A DNA stretch of 64,000 bases from Streptomyces sp. NBC_01454 (GCF_036227565.1 NZ_CP109462.1:324249-388248); one strand, 5' to 3'. Counted from the first letter of the stretch, positions 35,989 to 44,440 are shown. The notes: generated by a model not told the origin, from the letters alone. Numbers and translations are program-made.

Positions 35989-36692
35989 CCTCACCGCACA
36001 TCAACGTGTCGAAGGAGCAGGGGGAGACCGTCCCCGCCGCCGCCCCGAACGGCTGCTGCCCGGGCTGTCCGCTCAGCGACACCTGCACTCTGGCCGACCC
36101 CGGGCTGACCCGCTGCGCCGTTACCGGGACAGTCCCTCCGCCCGAGCCACCGGACCACACCCTTACCGCGGCCGCAGGCTCCGGCCTCGACATCACGGAG
36201 GTAGTCAGCCGCGGCGTCGAAAAGGCCGTCGGCGCCGCATTCGGGCTGGGCTGGACAGACCTGCTCGCTGCCGTCATCGAACGCACGCATAGCACCGATT
36301 CCGAGGGCAACGAGGTCGACTGGAGCCGACTGCAGCTCGGCCGCAACCTCCTGTGCCTCGCGGTCGCCAACGTCGTGCCCATCCACGGGGCCCCCGCCTC
36401 GCGATGGGTGGCCGACGCCTTCACGGCTCACGGCCCCGCGGCACCACTGGTCTCCGCAGGCGCCGTCCTGGGCTTCGCCGGCGCGGTCTGCATCGGAACC
36501 ATCGTCGGCGGCGCTGTCGGGCTGCTGTGCCGTGCCGCTCTGACCGCGGCCAAGTCCGCAGGGCGGCTGGCCTGGCGCTTCGCGTGCTCCCGCCTCGGCT
36601 GGATCATCACCCGCCCCGTGATCTGGGCCGGCGTCTCGGGCCTGGCGATTCTCACCTGGCGCGCCCTCGTACACCTTCTTGCCGGAGCCTGA
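35985..36692 (+). CDS. membrane protein of the spread operon
   Basis: A 235-residue protein with a Cys-rich N-terminus (CCPGCPLSDTC, C at about 44) and two or three membrane helices in the second half (LVSAGAVLGFAGAVCIGTIVGG, VIWAGVSGLAILTW). It fits the loose class of SpdB-type proteins. Its stop lies two bases before the next start, so the genes are co-translated. Confidence 0.65.
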   Translation: MTSPHINVSKEQGETVPAAAPNGCCPGCPLSDTCTLADPGLTRCAVTGTVPPPEPPDHTLTAAAGSGLDITEVVSRGVEKAVGAAFGLGWTDLLAAVIERTHSTDSEGNEVDWSRLQLGRNLLCLAVANVVPIHGAPASRWVADAFTAHGPAAPLVSAGAVLGFAGAVCIGTIVGGAVGLLCRAALTAAKSAGRLAWRFACSRLGWIITRPVIWAGVSGLAILTWRALVHLLAGA

Positions 36693-36694
36693 TC

Positions 36695-37213
36695 ATGTAT
36701 CTCGCCATTGACCTCTTCAACAACTCGACCGCCAACGCCTCTTTCGGGGCCCTGCTGTTCGGCGCCATGGCCACCACGGCCGTCGTCGCCGGCTTCAAGT
36801 ACAAGGTGCTCAGGAAATGGAAGACGTTCGTCCTGGTCTTCTTCTTCGTCCTGCTGGTCACGGTGAACTCCGGCGGCCTCTTCGGCGAGGTCGCCGGAGC
36901 TCTGCGACAGGTCATGAACGTGGCAGGTGAGACAGCGGTGGAGAAGGCCGCCGGTGCCACCGCCAACGCGAACCCGCCCCGCTCCGCAGTAACCCCTGTG
37001 TCCGCGGGCGGCGCCGCGATCGGACTGTGCGGCCTGGTCTGGTATGGCGTCCGCCTGTACGCGGCGAAGGGGAAGCCCGCGGACTGGAAGGAGATGGCCG
37101 GAGGGGCCGTCGTGGCCATCTGCTACGGCACCTCGCTCGGCTTCATGGGCGTGATCGTCAGCGCCACCACCCTGACCGGCAACAACGTCGGGCTCTGGAT
37201 CTTCGGCGGCTGA
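36695..37213 (+). CDS. SpdB-like membrane protein
   Basis: A 172-residue protein with about four membrane segments (LLFGAMATTAVVAGF, TFVLVFFFVLLVTV, AAIGLCGLVWYGV, GAVVAICYGTSLGFMG). Spd proteins of this shape help TraB move plasmid DNA across septa. The nearest neighbour downstream is the TraB-like translocase. A much longer frame starting at 36353 is the same frame extended back through the previous gene and is rejected. Confidence 0.7.
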   Translation: MYLAIDLFNNSTANASFGALLFGAMATTAVVAGFKYKVLRKWKTFVLVFFFVLLVTVNSGGLFGEVAGALRQVMNVAGETAVEKAAGATANANPPRSAVTPVSAGGAAIGLCGLVWYGVRLYAAKGKPADWKEMAGGAVVAICYGTSLGFMGVIVSATTLTGNNVGLWIFGG

Positions 37214-37304
37214 CCGGCCGTAGACGGTCGTCCACGCATTGCCCGGTGCGTGGACGGCCGCCCGCGCCCGGCCCGTCACCAGTGCCCCAAGGAGCCCCGC
37301 ACCC

Positions 37305-39617
37305 ATGCACCACCGCCCCCACGATCCGCCGGACGGCACGGAACTCGCCCCGTACGGCGAGCTCGTGTTCGCCGAGCTCGTCGACGATGACGACCCCGGC
37401 CCCCAACAGGAGTCGCAGGCACAGCCGGCCGACCCTGGCACCCGCCGGCGGCCCTGGGTCACTGCCCGGCGCGTAGCCCACTGCGCGCGCACTGCCGCGG
37501 GCGCCATCGCCGGACAGATCCTCCCCGGCCTGCGCCATGCCCTGACCGCGGCCCGGTACTGGCTGCGCGTCGGCTACATGTCCGACGACGAGATCCGACG
37601 CCGGATCATCAACAAGCCGCTGGAAGCCGACCTGGCTCGCCGGGAAGAGGCCCGCAGTGCGATCCGCCGAGCCGAGAAGAAGCTCAAGCGCCTGCTCGAA
37701 GACGCCGCGGCGTACGGCCTCGAGGCCTCCGAGAAGCAGAGGATCCGCGACCTGAGCCTGGAGATCCGCCGCCGCCGCAACGGTCTCACCGCACTCCAGT
37801 CGGTCCCCTTCGCCGCCGAGCAGCCCACGGAGGAGCAGATCCGCAGGGCCCGCTCCCTGATGGCACTCGGCCGCTTCAGCGCACTCGTTCCCGCCCTCGG
37901 CGCCGCGGGCACCGCAGCCGCCAGCGTCCCCGCGAGTCTGCTCGCCGCTGTCCCGATGCTCGCCGCAGGCGGGTGGTGGCTGACCCACCATCCCGTTGAA
38001 CTCGTCGAACGGCCCATCCCCGAGGACCTGCTGCTGCCCGAACTGGCCCCTCCTGCGCCGGAGGACGCCACGGCGGCCGGCGCACCAGGCGGCGACGGCC
38101 CGGAGGAGGACCACACCCCCTTCCCGATCGCCCAGGCATCCACCACCGAAGAGGCCGGCGAAGCCCTGCTCCGCGCCCTGCTGCACGAAGGCCAGGACGT
38201 CGACCAGGTCACCGACGTCACCGGGGAGCCCTGGGGATGGTCTGCTCGTGTCACGTTCAACACCGGCACCCCCGACGACCTCAACAAGGACGACACCTAC
38301 AAGGGCCTGATCACCCTGCTCAAGCTGCGCCGCAACGGCCTGCTCATCGAAGGTGATCCTGACGCGGGAGACGCCTGCACCGTCCGCATGATGCAGCGCT
38401 CTCCCTTCAGCCCGGAGCTCGTCGGCGACGTCCCGTACCGCGCCCCGCTGTCCATGTCGATCACCGAGCCGGCCGACTACGGCGTCTCCATGGACGCCCG
38501 GCAGCTCACCTTCGCCCTCGCAGGGCTGATGCTGCTGATGGTCGCCGACTCCGGCGCCGGCAAGAGCGGCGTCATGCTGGCGCTGGCCGAAGTGGTCACC
38601 GCCTGCCACGATGCCGTCGCCTTCAACCTCGACCCGGTCGGAACCGGCGTCGGGGACCTCGGCGATGCGATCACCCTCGACGCCTGCATGGATGACGACA
38701 AGATCGTCGCCACCCTGCAGTTCCTGCTCGCGCTGTGCTCCGCCCGAGCCCGGCTGCGTGCCCGCTACGGCTGGGGCAACAAGTGGCGCGTCTCGCCCGA
38801 GCACCCCGCCATCGTCGTCTTCGTCGACGAGTGGGCCCAGCTCTCCGCCCAGGCGAAGAGCCTGCTCATCCGGCTGCTCCTGGTCGGCCGCAAGGAAGCG
38901 ATCTGGGTGGTCGGCGGAAGCCAGTTCGGCACCAAGGACTGGCTCGGCGAGGCGGTCGGCCCGAAACTGTCCGGCAAGCTCCTCGGCTCCTGCCGCCGCG
39001 TCGACGTCACCGAACTCCTGGGCGGCGGCGCGATCGCCGAGGGCTACCGCGCCGACCTTCTGCGTGCGGCCACGCACACCGAGGTCAACGACGCCGGCCA
39101 GATCTACGCGCAGGGCCTGCCCGGCATGCCCGACCGCCCGGTGCGCTACAAGGTCCGCGAGGTCACTGCGGAGTACGCGGCCAAGGTCGGCGCCGAACGC
39201 GCTGCCGCAGGTCGGCCCGACCTCACCTTCACCCTGTCCGAGGCCGGCCTCGACGCCGAATGGCGCGCGCTCTTGGACCTCCTGGCCGCCGACGTACCCG
39301 CTGCACACCAGGAGAGGCCCGAGGAACTGCCAGCGATTGTCCAGGTCCTGCGCGGAGCCTTCATGCTTGAGAAGGACCCGGCCTATCTCACCTACGACCA
39401 GCTCCACCCGCACCTGCGGGCCCTCGACGCCGAGCGGTGGGGCCGCTGGGACGAGAAGAGCGACATCCACCGTCTCCGGGAGCTCGGCAAGGCCGTACGG
39501 CGTGAACTGGACGCCGCGCAGGTTGAACTGACCTCCGAGCGGATCAGGGAGATCGACGGCGCGCCCCGCGGCTTCTACTTGGCCGCACTGGAGGAGGCCA
39601 TCGAGTCCCTGCGGTGA
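37305..39617 (+). CDS. traB: TraB-like FtsK/SpoIIIE DNA translocase
   Basis: A 770-residue protein. The N-terminal region is helical and charged and includes two hydrophobic helices at about residues 190-230. The FtsK-type motor follows with Walker A DSGAGKSGV near residue 413 and Walker B IVVFVDEWAQ near residue 502. The C-terminal 130 residues include a likely winged helix, the usual site for recognising short clt repeats. In Streptomyces a single TraB hexamer moves double-stranded plasmid DNA between hyphae without a T4SS. GGAG lies ten bases before ATG 37305. Confidence 0.85.
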   Translation: MHHRPHDPPDGTELAPYGELVFAELVDDDDPGPQQESQAQPADPGTRRRPWVTARRVAHCARTAAGAIAGQILPGLRHALTAARYWLRVGYMSDDEIRRRIINKPLEADLARREEARSAIRRAEKKLKRLLEDAAAYGLEASEKQRIRDLSLEIRRRRNGLTALQSVPFAAEQPTEEQIRRARSLMALGRFSALVPALGAAGTAAASVPASLLAAVPMLAAGGWWLTHHPVELVERPIPEDLLLPELAPPAPEDATAAGAPGGDGPEEDHTPFPIAQASTTEEAGEALLRALLHEGQDVDQVTDVTGEPWGWSARVTFNTGTPDDLNKDDTYKGLITLLKLRRNGLLIEGDPDAGDACTVRMMQRSPFSPELVGDVPYRAPLSMSITEPADYGVSMDARQLTFALAGLMLLMVADSGAGKSGVMLALAEVVTACHDAVAFNLDPVGTGVGDLGDAITLDACMDDDKIVATLQFLLALCSARARLRARYGWGNKWRVSPEHPAIVVFVDEWAQLSAQAKSLLIRLLLVGRKEAIWVVGGSQFGTKDWLGEAVGPKLSGKLLGSCRRVDVTELLGGGAIAEGYRADLLRAATHTEVNDAGQIYAQGLPGMPDRPVRYKVREVTAEYAAKVGAERAAAGRPDLTFTLSEAGLDAEWRALLDLLAADVPAAHQERPEELPAIVQVLRGAFMLEKDPAYLTYDQLHPHLRALDAERWGRWDEKSDIHRLRELGKAVRRELDAAQVELTSERIREIDGAPRGFYLAALEEAIESLR

Positions 39618-39962
39618 ATGGCCGGCTGATCGGCGCCCATCGGATCCTGATTGGCCGTGATCAGCGGCCCCAGCCGAACAAGGCCAATGCCCGACGTGAT
39701 CAAGGACCGATGGTGGCCTGCGAGAACCGATCCCGCCGTTCAAGATCCACCACCCCGGCCTGCGTGCCCTTTCAGCGCTTCGCCGGCGAAGCGGCTCCCG
39801 GGCCCGGGCCCGGGAGGGCGGGGAGAGGCATCAACCTCGTTCGTGTGTTGCTTAATTGGAAATATTGCTGTACTCTTTGAATATCGCAGGGCGTTGCCAC
39901 CTCCGCCGCCCCACCCCCGTCGTCACCGACGGGCTCTCAACGCCGAAGAACAGGAATCATCC
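39618..39962. other. intergenic region before the SsgA-like gene
   Basis: 345 bases with no gene. It contains a perfect 22-bp GC-only palindrome at 39795-39816 that may end the traB transcript, two GTGATCA sites (near 39658 and 39695) and the rightward element-wide promoter at 39848-39876. Confidence 0.6.
39848..39876 (+). promoter_or_regulatory. element-wide promoter, copy 3
   Basis: -35 TTGCTT, a 17-bp spacer beginning AATTGG, and -10 TACTCT, 87 bases before the SsgA-like start. Confidence 0.8.
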
Positions 39963-40376
39963 ATGGGCTTTCCCGGTCTGGAAAAGAAGATCCGCATGAC
40001 GCTCGTGACCGAGCACGACGTGCGAGTCCCGGTGCCCGTGAGGCTCTACTACCTGAGCGCCGACCCCTACGCCGTCCAGCTCTCCTTCGACATCTCGCCC
40101 GACGAGGTGGTCCGGTGGACGTTCGCCCGCGAACTGCTGGCGCAGGGTATGACGGCACCCGCCGGAATCGGGGACGTGAAGATCACCCCGATCGGGACCA
40201 CCCAGGACCCCAGCTTCAGCATCGAGCTGGAGACCCCCGAGGGATTCGCGCGCCTCGAAGGCCTGGTGGCCCCCGTCAAGTCCTGGCTCGACAAGACCTA
40301 TGAGGCGGTCCCCGCAGGCAGCGAGTCCGACGCGCTCGACATCGACAGCATCCTCGAAGAACTCCTGGCCCACTGA
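39963..40376 (+). CDS. SsgA-like (SALP) cell-division protein
   Basis: A 137-residue protein of the SsgA family. It has the family run VPVRLYYLSADPYAVQLSF, then the DEVVRWTFARELLAQG segment and GIGDVKI. SALPs are confined to morphologically complex actinomycetes and steer FtsZ placement, septation and spore-wall assembly. On a plasmid it could adjust host septation to favour spread or spore inheritance. The ATG follows an AGGAATC sequence, and the element-wide promoter lies upstream. Confidence 0.88.
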   Translation: MGFPGLEKKIRMTLVTEHDVRVPVPVRLYYLSADPYAVQLSFDISPDEVVRWTFARELLAQGMTAPAGIGDVKITPIGTTQDPSFSIELETPEGFARLEGLVAPVKSWLDKTYEAVPAGSESDALDIDSILEELLAH

Positions 40377-40443
40377 CCGCACGGAAACACGGGGCCGACG
40401 CCACGGGTGACGGCCCCTCCACCCCAGAAACTTCACGCCGCGA

Positions 40444-40474
40444 TGTCACACGGACGCCGCGAAGCACACCTCTA
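40444..40474 (+). promoter_or_regulatory. bipartite transfer-operon element, copy 3
   Basis: TGTCACACG-N13-ACACCTCTA in the rightward sense, 37 bases before the VWA gene. Same blocks and gap as at 15300 and 25604. Confidence 0.75.
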
Positions 40475-40511
40475 GTAGTGACCAACCACCATCCCCAGCC
40501 AGGAGTCCGCC

Positions 40512-41234
40512 ATGCCCACCACCCACTCCCTTGAGAAGACGTCGGCCATCAGCCTCGACAAGGTCGCCGGAACCGCGCCCGACCTCATCGACATGTACAA
40601 GGACGCCGAGACCAGTCTCCGAGACCGCGACCTCATCGGCAGGCGCGCCGCCGTCTACCTGGTGATCGACCGCTCCCTCTCCATGAAGCCGTACTTCGGC
40701 AACGGAACCGTCCAGCGACTGAGCGACCAGATCCTCAGCCTCTCCGCGCACCTCGACGACGACGGCACGGTCCCGGTCGGATTCTTTTCCGACGAGATGC
40801 ACACACTCGCACGGAGCCGTCTGCTCCGACGCCCGCAGGCCTTCGAGGAAGTGGCCCTGGGAGCCCACCAGGGCCGCATCGCCCAACTCCACAACTCCCT
40901 GGGCCGCATGGGCGGCACCCACTACCGCCCGGCCATGGAGGCGGTCCTCGACCACTACCGTGGATCCAAGGCCTTCAAGGCATCGATCCCCGCCTTCGTC
41001 GTGTTCCAGACCGACGGAGGACCGCAGGACGAATCAGCTACCCGCGACTTCCTCCATGCCACCGCCCACGAGAATGTGCGCTGGCAGTTCGTCCCGTTCG
41101 GCATGGAGCGCCAGTTCGACCTCCTCAGGCGACTTCCCGGAAACACCGGCATCAGCGCCGTCGGCACCAACCCGCTGGCCCTGTCCAACGCCGAGCTCTA
41201 CAACCGCCTTGTCACGGGGCTTCCCCGCACCTGA
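40512..41234 (+). CDS. VWA-domain protein (TerF/TerY-like)
   Basis: A 240-residue protein that is almost entirely one von Willebrand A domain. The MIDAS motif is D53-R-S-L-S57, the Thr lies in GGTHYRPAM and the Asp in FQTDGGP. Close relatives are cytosolic VWA proteins of Ter-type stress and phage-defence systems, where they act as metal-dependent binding scaffolds. No Ter neighbours (TerD, TerC) are present. The bipartite element upstream, shared with the T4SS operons, suggests expression with transfer functions. Confidence 0.8.
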   Translation: MPTTHSLEKTSAISLDKVAGTAPDLIDMYKDAETSLRDRDLIGRRAAVYLVIDRSLSMKPYFGNGTVQRLSDQILSLSAHLDDDGTVPVGFFSDEMHTLARSRLLRRPQAFEEVALGAHQGRIAQLHNSLGRMGGTHYRPAMEAVLDHYRGSKAFKASIPAFVVFQTDGGPQDESATRDFLHATAHENVRWQFVPFGMERQFDLLRRLPGNTGISAVGTNPLALSNAELYNRLVTGLPRT

Positions 41235-41313
41235 GACGTGCAGGGCGGCCGTGCATCGCCGCACGGCCGCCCACCGGCCTGACCACAACAGCCACAGACC
41301 TCAAGGACCTACG

Positions 41314-41853
41314 TTGCACCGCACCACCTTGCGCCCGATGACCGCGGCAGGAGCACTTTCCGTGGCCCTGATCCTCACCGGATGCGGCGCCACCGACCTG
41401 GACCACGGAAAGGTCGTCGAAAAGCGCGCCAGGGCCGCCACGGGCCCGATCTACGAGAACGTCGAACGGCCGGCCGCGTGCCGCTCCGCGCGCACGCAGA
41501 CCCTCCGCACCAGCCTCTCCCGGCCGAACCCTCCGAAGCCCCGGCCGCGTACCGACACCTCCAACGACCAGCCCGACGCGCAGAAGCCGCCGCGCACCGA
41601 CACCTCGAAGCCGAAGTCGAACCCGCCCCGCAGCGACGCCTCCAAACAGAAGCCGACCCACTCCGCCCCGAGCCCGAGCACACCGGGGAAGAGCAACCCC
41701 TCCGCGCCCTGCGGGACGACCTCGGTCCCCGTCTTCAAGGGATACCGGACCCCCGCGAAGTGGGAGCTGAAGCTGCAGGACGGCAACGAGACCGACTGGG
41801 AGACCGTCACCCGCGACGAATACGACAGCGTCGAAGTCGGCGACCACTTCTGA
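41314..41853 (+). CDS. secreted lipoprotein, unknown function
   Basis: A 179-residue protein. From the TTG start (AAGGA six bases upstream) the N-terminus reads MHRTTLRPMTAAGALSVAL and then the lipobox LTGC, with lipidated Cys at residue 24. A Pro/Lys/Ser/Thr repeat region follows (residues about 65-125, units like RTDTS and PRSDAS), then a small C-terminal domain (GTTSVPVFKGYRTPAKWELKL) ending acidic. ATG 41338 is an alternative that would shorten the signal. A perfect terminator follows. Confidence 0.7.
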   Translation: MHRTTLRPMTAAGALSVALILTGCGATDLDHGKVVEKRARAATGPIYENVERPAACRSARTQTLRTSLSRPNPPKPRPRTDTSNDQPDAQKPPRTDTSKPKSNPPRSDASKQKPTHSAPSPSTPGKSNPSAPCGTTSVPVFKGYRTPAKWELKLQDGNETDWETVTRDEYDSVEVGDHF

Positions 41854-41857
41854 ACCT

Positions 41858-41900
41858 GGATCGGCGAAGGGCCCGGTACTGCCGGGCCCTTCGCCGATCC
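41858..41900 (+). terminator. strong hairpin terminator
   Basis: Perfect 19-bp stem (41858-41876 with 41882-41900), 5-base loop, directly after the lipoprotein gene. Confidence 0.85.
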
Positions 41901-41928
41901 ACGGCACCCGCCAGATACCGGAGGTCAG

Positions 41929-42279
41929 ATGACTAGCCCGCGGACACCGACCGATCCCAGCCCCGCTGGGCTCCTCGTGCACCTGGCGCGCGCGGACAGC
42001 GCCCCCACACAGGACAGGCCCGTCGTCCTGGTCCTCGGCCGCAGGGACATCCGCCAACTCGCCGCGCACAGTGCCGGCAACTTCGCCCACAGCACCTGCG
42101 GCCTCTGCCGGCGCCCGCACGCGGACCACCAAAGGCTCGAACTCGAGCTGTCCTACGACGACCAGGGGCGGCTCGACAGCATCACCACAACCACCTGCAC
42201 CGCGATCACGCCTGCGCGCCACTCCCTCCGACCGAACAGGAACGACACCTGTGGCCACCTCGTCGACACATCTGCCTGA
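41929..42279 (+). CDS. hypothetical protein, 116 residues
   Basis: Not recognised. The protein has CGLCRRPHADH in the middle, where the CxxC and two His could bind zinc, and a Thr-rich segment (SITTTTCTAIT). Its 3' end overlaps the GTG start of the next gene by 29 bases, which supports co-translation but also makes the exact end of one of them uncertain. Confidence 0.55.
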   Translation: MTSPRTPTDPSPAGLLVHLARADSAPTQDRPVVLVLGRRDIRQLAAHSAGNFAHSTCGLCRRPHADHQRLELELSYDDQGRLDSITTTTCTAITPARHSLRPNRNDTCGHLVDTSA

Positions 42280-43234
42280 ACACGCCATCGCCGCCTACGC
42301 CCAGGAACGCGCCTCCGTCCAGCGCATGATCCTCGAAGCCCGCTGGGCCAACCTGCAGCGCGACGACACCTACGAACACCCCGACACCTACCGCGACGAC
42401 CAGCTCCACTGGATCAGGCGAGCCCACCTCGTCCACCTCGGCGCCCTCTACGACGTCCTCGCCCTGCGAGGAGCACGCGACACCGAAGTCCACGACACCG
42501 CCCGCGGGCTGGGGACCGAACTCCTCGCCCATGACGGCTTCCACCTGCCGACCACCCGCCGCTCCGGCATCAACCATCTGCGCACCACCTACGCCGACCT
42601 GCACCACGGCCCCCGTCCCCGAGCCGCCCTCCCGCCTCCCGCCGCGGACCAGCAGGCCGAGCCCGCCGCCCTGCCCGGGCGCTACCCGACCGAGTCCCGG
42701 CTCGTGCGCGACACGCTCCGGTCGTACGCCGTGGCCAAGGCATGCCAGAACGACGGCCTGACCACGGACGCGTACGCCCAGATGCGCCGACACCACATGG
42801 CGCGCGGGCTCCTGCTCTGGAACGCGGCCGCACTCGCACCCGCCGACCGCGCTGCGGCGCAGGCAGCAGCTCAGGCCGGCCACCACGTGCGAAAACTCGA
42901 CGGGCACCCCCGCACGACCGAAGAGAACGCCCGCCAGTACCTGCTGGAGGCGTATCTCGAAGCACTCGGCGACGAGGACGAGGGCGACCAACCGCACGAG
43001 CCGGACTGCCCCGGCGGCTGTGGCGGAGACGGCATCGTCATGGCTACCCTCACCTGGGACGACCAGGGCGACGGCATTTTCGTGCCCGTCTGGGCCGAAC
43101 CGATCGACTGCACGGCCGGTGTCCCGCAGGAACACGACCCGGACTGCCCGGAGTGCCACGGCCACGGCTACACGTACAGCCGCGGCGAACGTCACCTCTG
43201 CTGCTGCCTCCAGCCGGTCGACCTCACCGCATAA
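42251..43234 (+). CDS. hypothetical protein with DnaJ-type zinc knuckles
   Basis: A 327-residue protein. Residues about 1-230 are helical with no recognised domain. The C-terminal 80 residues carry CPGGCGGDG and CPECHGHGY, two CxxCxGxG-like units as in the zinc region of DnaJ, followed by a CCC run. Those knuckles usually bind a partner protein. No J-domain is present. GTG 42251 is chosen because the longer frame starting at 42071 lies on top of the preceding gene. Confidence 0.65.
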   Translation: MATSSTHLPEHAIAAYAQERASVQRMILEARWANLQRDDTYEHPDTYRDDQLHWIRRAHLVHLGALYDVLALRGARDTEVHDTARGLGTELLAHDGFHLPTTRRSGINHLRTTYADLHHGPRPRAALPPPAADQQAEPAALPGRYPTESRLVRDTLRSYAVAKACQNDGLTTDAYAQMRRHHMARGLLLWNAAALAPADRAAAQAAAQAGHHVRKLDGHPRTTEENARQYLLEAYLEALGDEDEGDQPHEPDCPGGCGGDGIVMATLTWDDQGDGIFVPVWAEPIDCTAGVPQEHDPDCPECHGHGYTYSRGERHLCCCLQPVDLTA

Positions 43235-43282
43235 TCCGGATCCCCGGAGCACCGCCCTTGGGACCGCCACGGCCGTGTGCCA

Positions 43283-43531
43283 GGGAGGAATCACCCCCCG
43301 GACCGTGGAGCCGCCGACAGGACGCCGGAGGTGATTCCGCCCTCCTCCAGGAGGGGCGAATTCACCCTCCAACGTCGGAGCATGGCAGGGAGGAGAGATC
43401 ACCCCGGCAAGACGGACCGTCCTTACTGACGAGGGAGGCGGAATCGCCCCGGTGGCCGCACGACGGCAGCGGGGCGATCTCACCCTCACCTCCTGCGCCC
43501 AGCGATCCAGGGAGGCAAATTCACCCTCTGG
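43283..43531. repeat. palindromic element array, cluster 1 (seven copies)
   Basis: Copies of GG(A)GG(C)GAATTC(A/G)CC(N)CC centred near 43291, 43336, 43360, 43398, 43443, 43478 and 43519. The centre is GAATTC, GATTCC, GAATCA, GAATCG, GATCTC or similar, and the flanks are always GG-rich then CC-rich. Spacing is 24-45 bases. Confidence 0.75.
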
Positions 43532-43641
43532 CGGGCGGAACACCGCGCACCTTGGGTGAACCGGGCCTCCAGCCCGCCCGAGACAAGCAGCCGGCGCCGG
43601 GCACCAACGGCGGTGGATCGTCCGTATGCGGCGGGCCGGAC

Positions 43642-43725
43642 GAGGTCGCACCTCTGGTCGCGCCTCTGGTCGCGCCTCTCGTCGCGCTCCTGGTCGCGCC
43701 TCTGGTCGCGCCTCTGGTCGCACCG
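43642..43725. repeat. 12-bp tandem repeat, seven units
   Basis: Seven consecutive units of CTGGTCGCGCCT with few changes (for example CTCGTCGCGCTC in unit four). The unit length is a multiple of three, so all frames stay open through it, which creates the spurious repetitive reading frames here. Confidence 0.85.
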
Positions 43726-43854
43726 GGACCGACCTCTGCAGGTGATAAAAGGCCAGGTCAAACCCTGTATTCGAAGGACTGTGGAACGCCGACTACTTCC
43801 CTACAGGGCTAGTTGGCCAGGAACAGCATGCGAGAACGGGTGGGCGATGCCGGC

Positions 43855-43922
43855 GAGTTGAGGAGGAGGAATAAGAGGAGCAGAGGAGTAGAGCAGAGGA
43901 GCAGAGCAGAGCAGAGCAGAGC
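43855..43922. repeat. purine-rich AGAGC/AGGAG simple repeat
   Basis: Almost pure purine strand with GGAGGAGGA, then AGAGGAGCAGAGGAG and five AGAGC units. Could form unusual DNA structure. Confidence 0.7.
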
Positions 43923-44131
43923 GACGCAGGAATGGAACTGGACACAGATACGAGAGAGGACGGTTGGCACGAGATCGCGGAGAGGGTGAGGCAGTGGGTT
44001 GGGGTTCGGGGTGGCGGTTGAAGGCTCTGGCTGACGTCTCGACGGAGGCCGGGGCAGTTCGGTGGGGCTCGGCGGATGCCGGGGAGTCCGGCCGACCGGG
44101 GGTGCGGGCGGCGGCCCGCAGAGGGGCGCGA

Positions 44132-44137
44132 TTGCAT
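44132..44137 (+). promoter_or_regulatory. element-wide promoter, damaged copy 4
   Basis: TTGCAT followed by the conserved AATTGGAAATA spacer start, but the place of the -10 (44155-44160) reads GCCGCT and lies in the stem of a terminator. Probably a promoter killed by an inserted or juxtaposed hairpin. Confidence 0.55.
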
Positions 44138-44147
44138 AATTGGAAAT

Positions 44148-44181
44148 ACCGATGGCCGCTCAGAAGTGAGCGGCCATCGGT
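44148..44181 (-). terminator. perfect hairpin terminator
   Basis: 15-bp perfect stem with GAAG loop (44148-44162 with 44167-44181), 38 bases past the stop of the leftward small membrane protein gene. Confidence 0.8.
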
Positions 44182-44218
44182 AGGGGTGGAGCGCGGGGAG
44201 GGCGGGGAGGGGGCAGAA

Positions 44219-44440
44219 TCACCCCTCCCCGCGCTCGCTGCTGCGTCGGGGCATGGTGAGTACGAAAGCGAAGAGGGCCCCGACGGCCGCGACGATCACG
44301 AACGCGGTGCCCAGGGTGGAATTCACCCCCATTGCCAGCGCGAGCCCGATCACTCCCAGTGCGACGGCGGCGCACGGTCCGCCCCGGAGGAGGGCCCAGC
44401 GGGGCCACGGGGCGGTTGGGACGGCGCCGAACCTCTTCAT
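44219..44440 (-). CDS. small two-helix membrane protein
   Basis: A 73-residue protein with two hydrophobic helices (AAVALGVIGLALAMGV and GTAFVIVAAVGALFAFVLT), a short Trp-rich N-terminus and a charged C-terminus. ATG 44440 has AGGAGG nine bases upstream. A palindromic element lies just upstream of that (44461-44481), where it could control the promoter. Function unknown. Confidence 0.7.
   Translation of the reverse strand: MKRFGAVPTAPWPRWALLRGGPCAAVALGVIGLALAMGVNSTLGTAFVIVAAVGALFAFVLTMPRRSSERGEG

Larger units (their letters stand above)
43235..44131. other. 0.9-kb non-coding region packed with repeats
   Basis: No credible gene. It holds seven palindromic GGAGGCGAATTCACC-type elements (43283-43531), a 12-bp tandem repeat (43642-43725) and a purine-rich AGAGC repeat (43855-43922). 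This dense arrangement resembles a centromere or origin more than ordinary intergenic DNA. Confidence 0.55.

Noticed and set aside
37305..39617. 8-bp TraB recognition repeats (clt) next to traB
   Set aside because: No cluster of identical 8-mers of the known type was seen near the gene; GGACAAGGGG repeats are far away and longer.
43642..43725. CRISPR-like array
   Set aside because: 12-bp units follow each other without spacers; it is a plain tandem repeat.
43486..43761. Minus-strand gene coding RDQRRDQ repeats
   Set aside because: Created by the 12-bp tandem repeat; the rest of the frame lacks normal composition.
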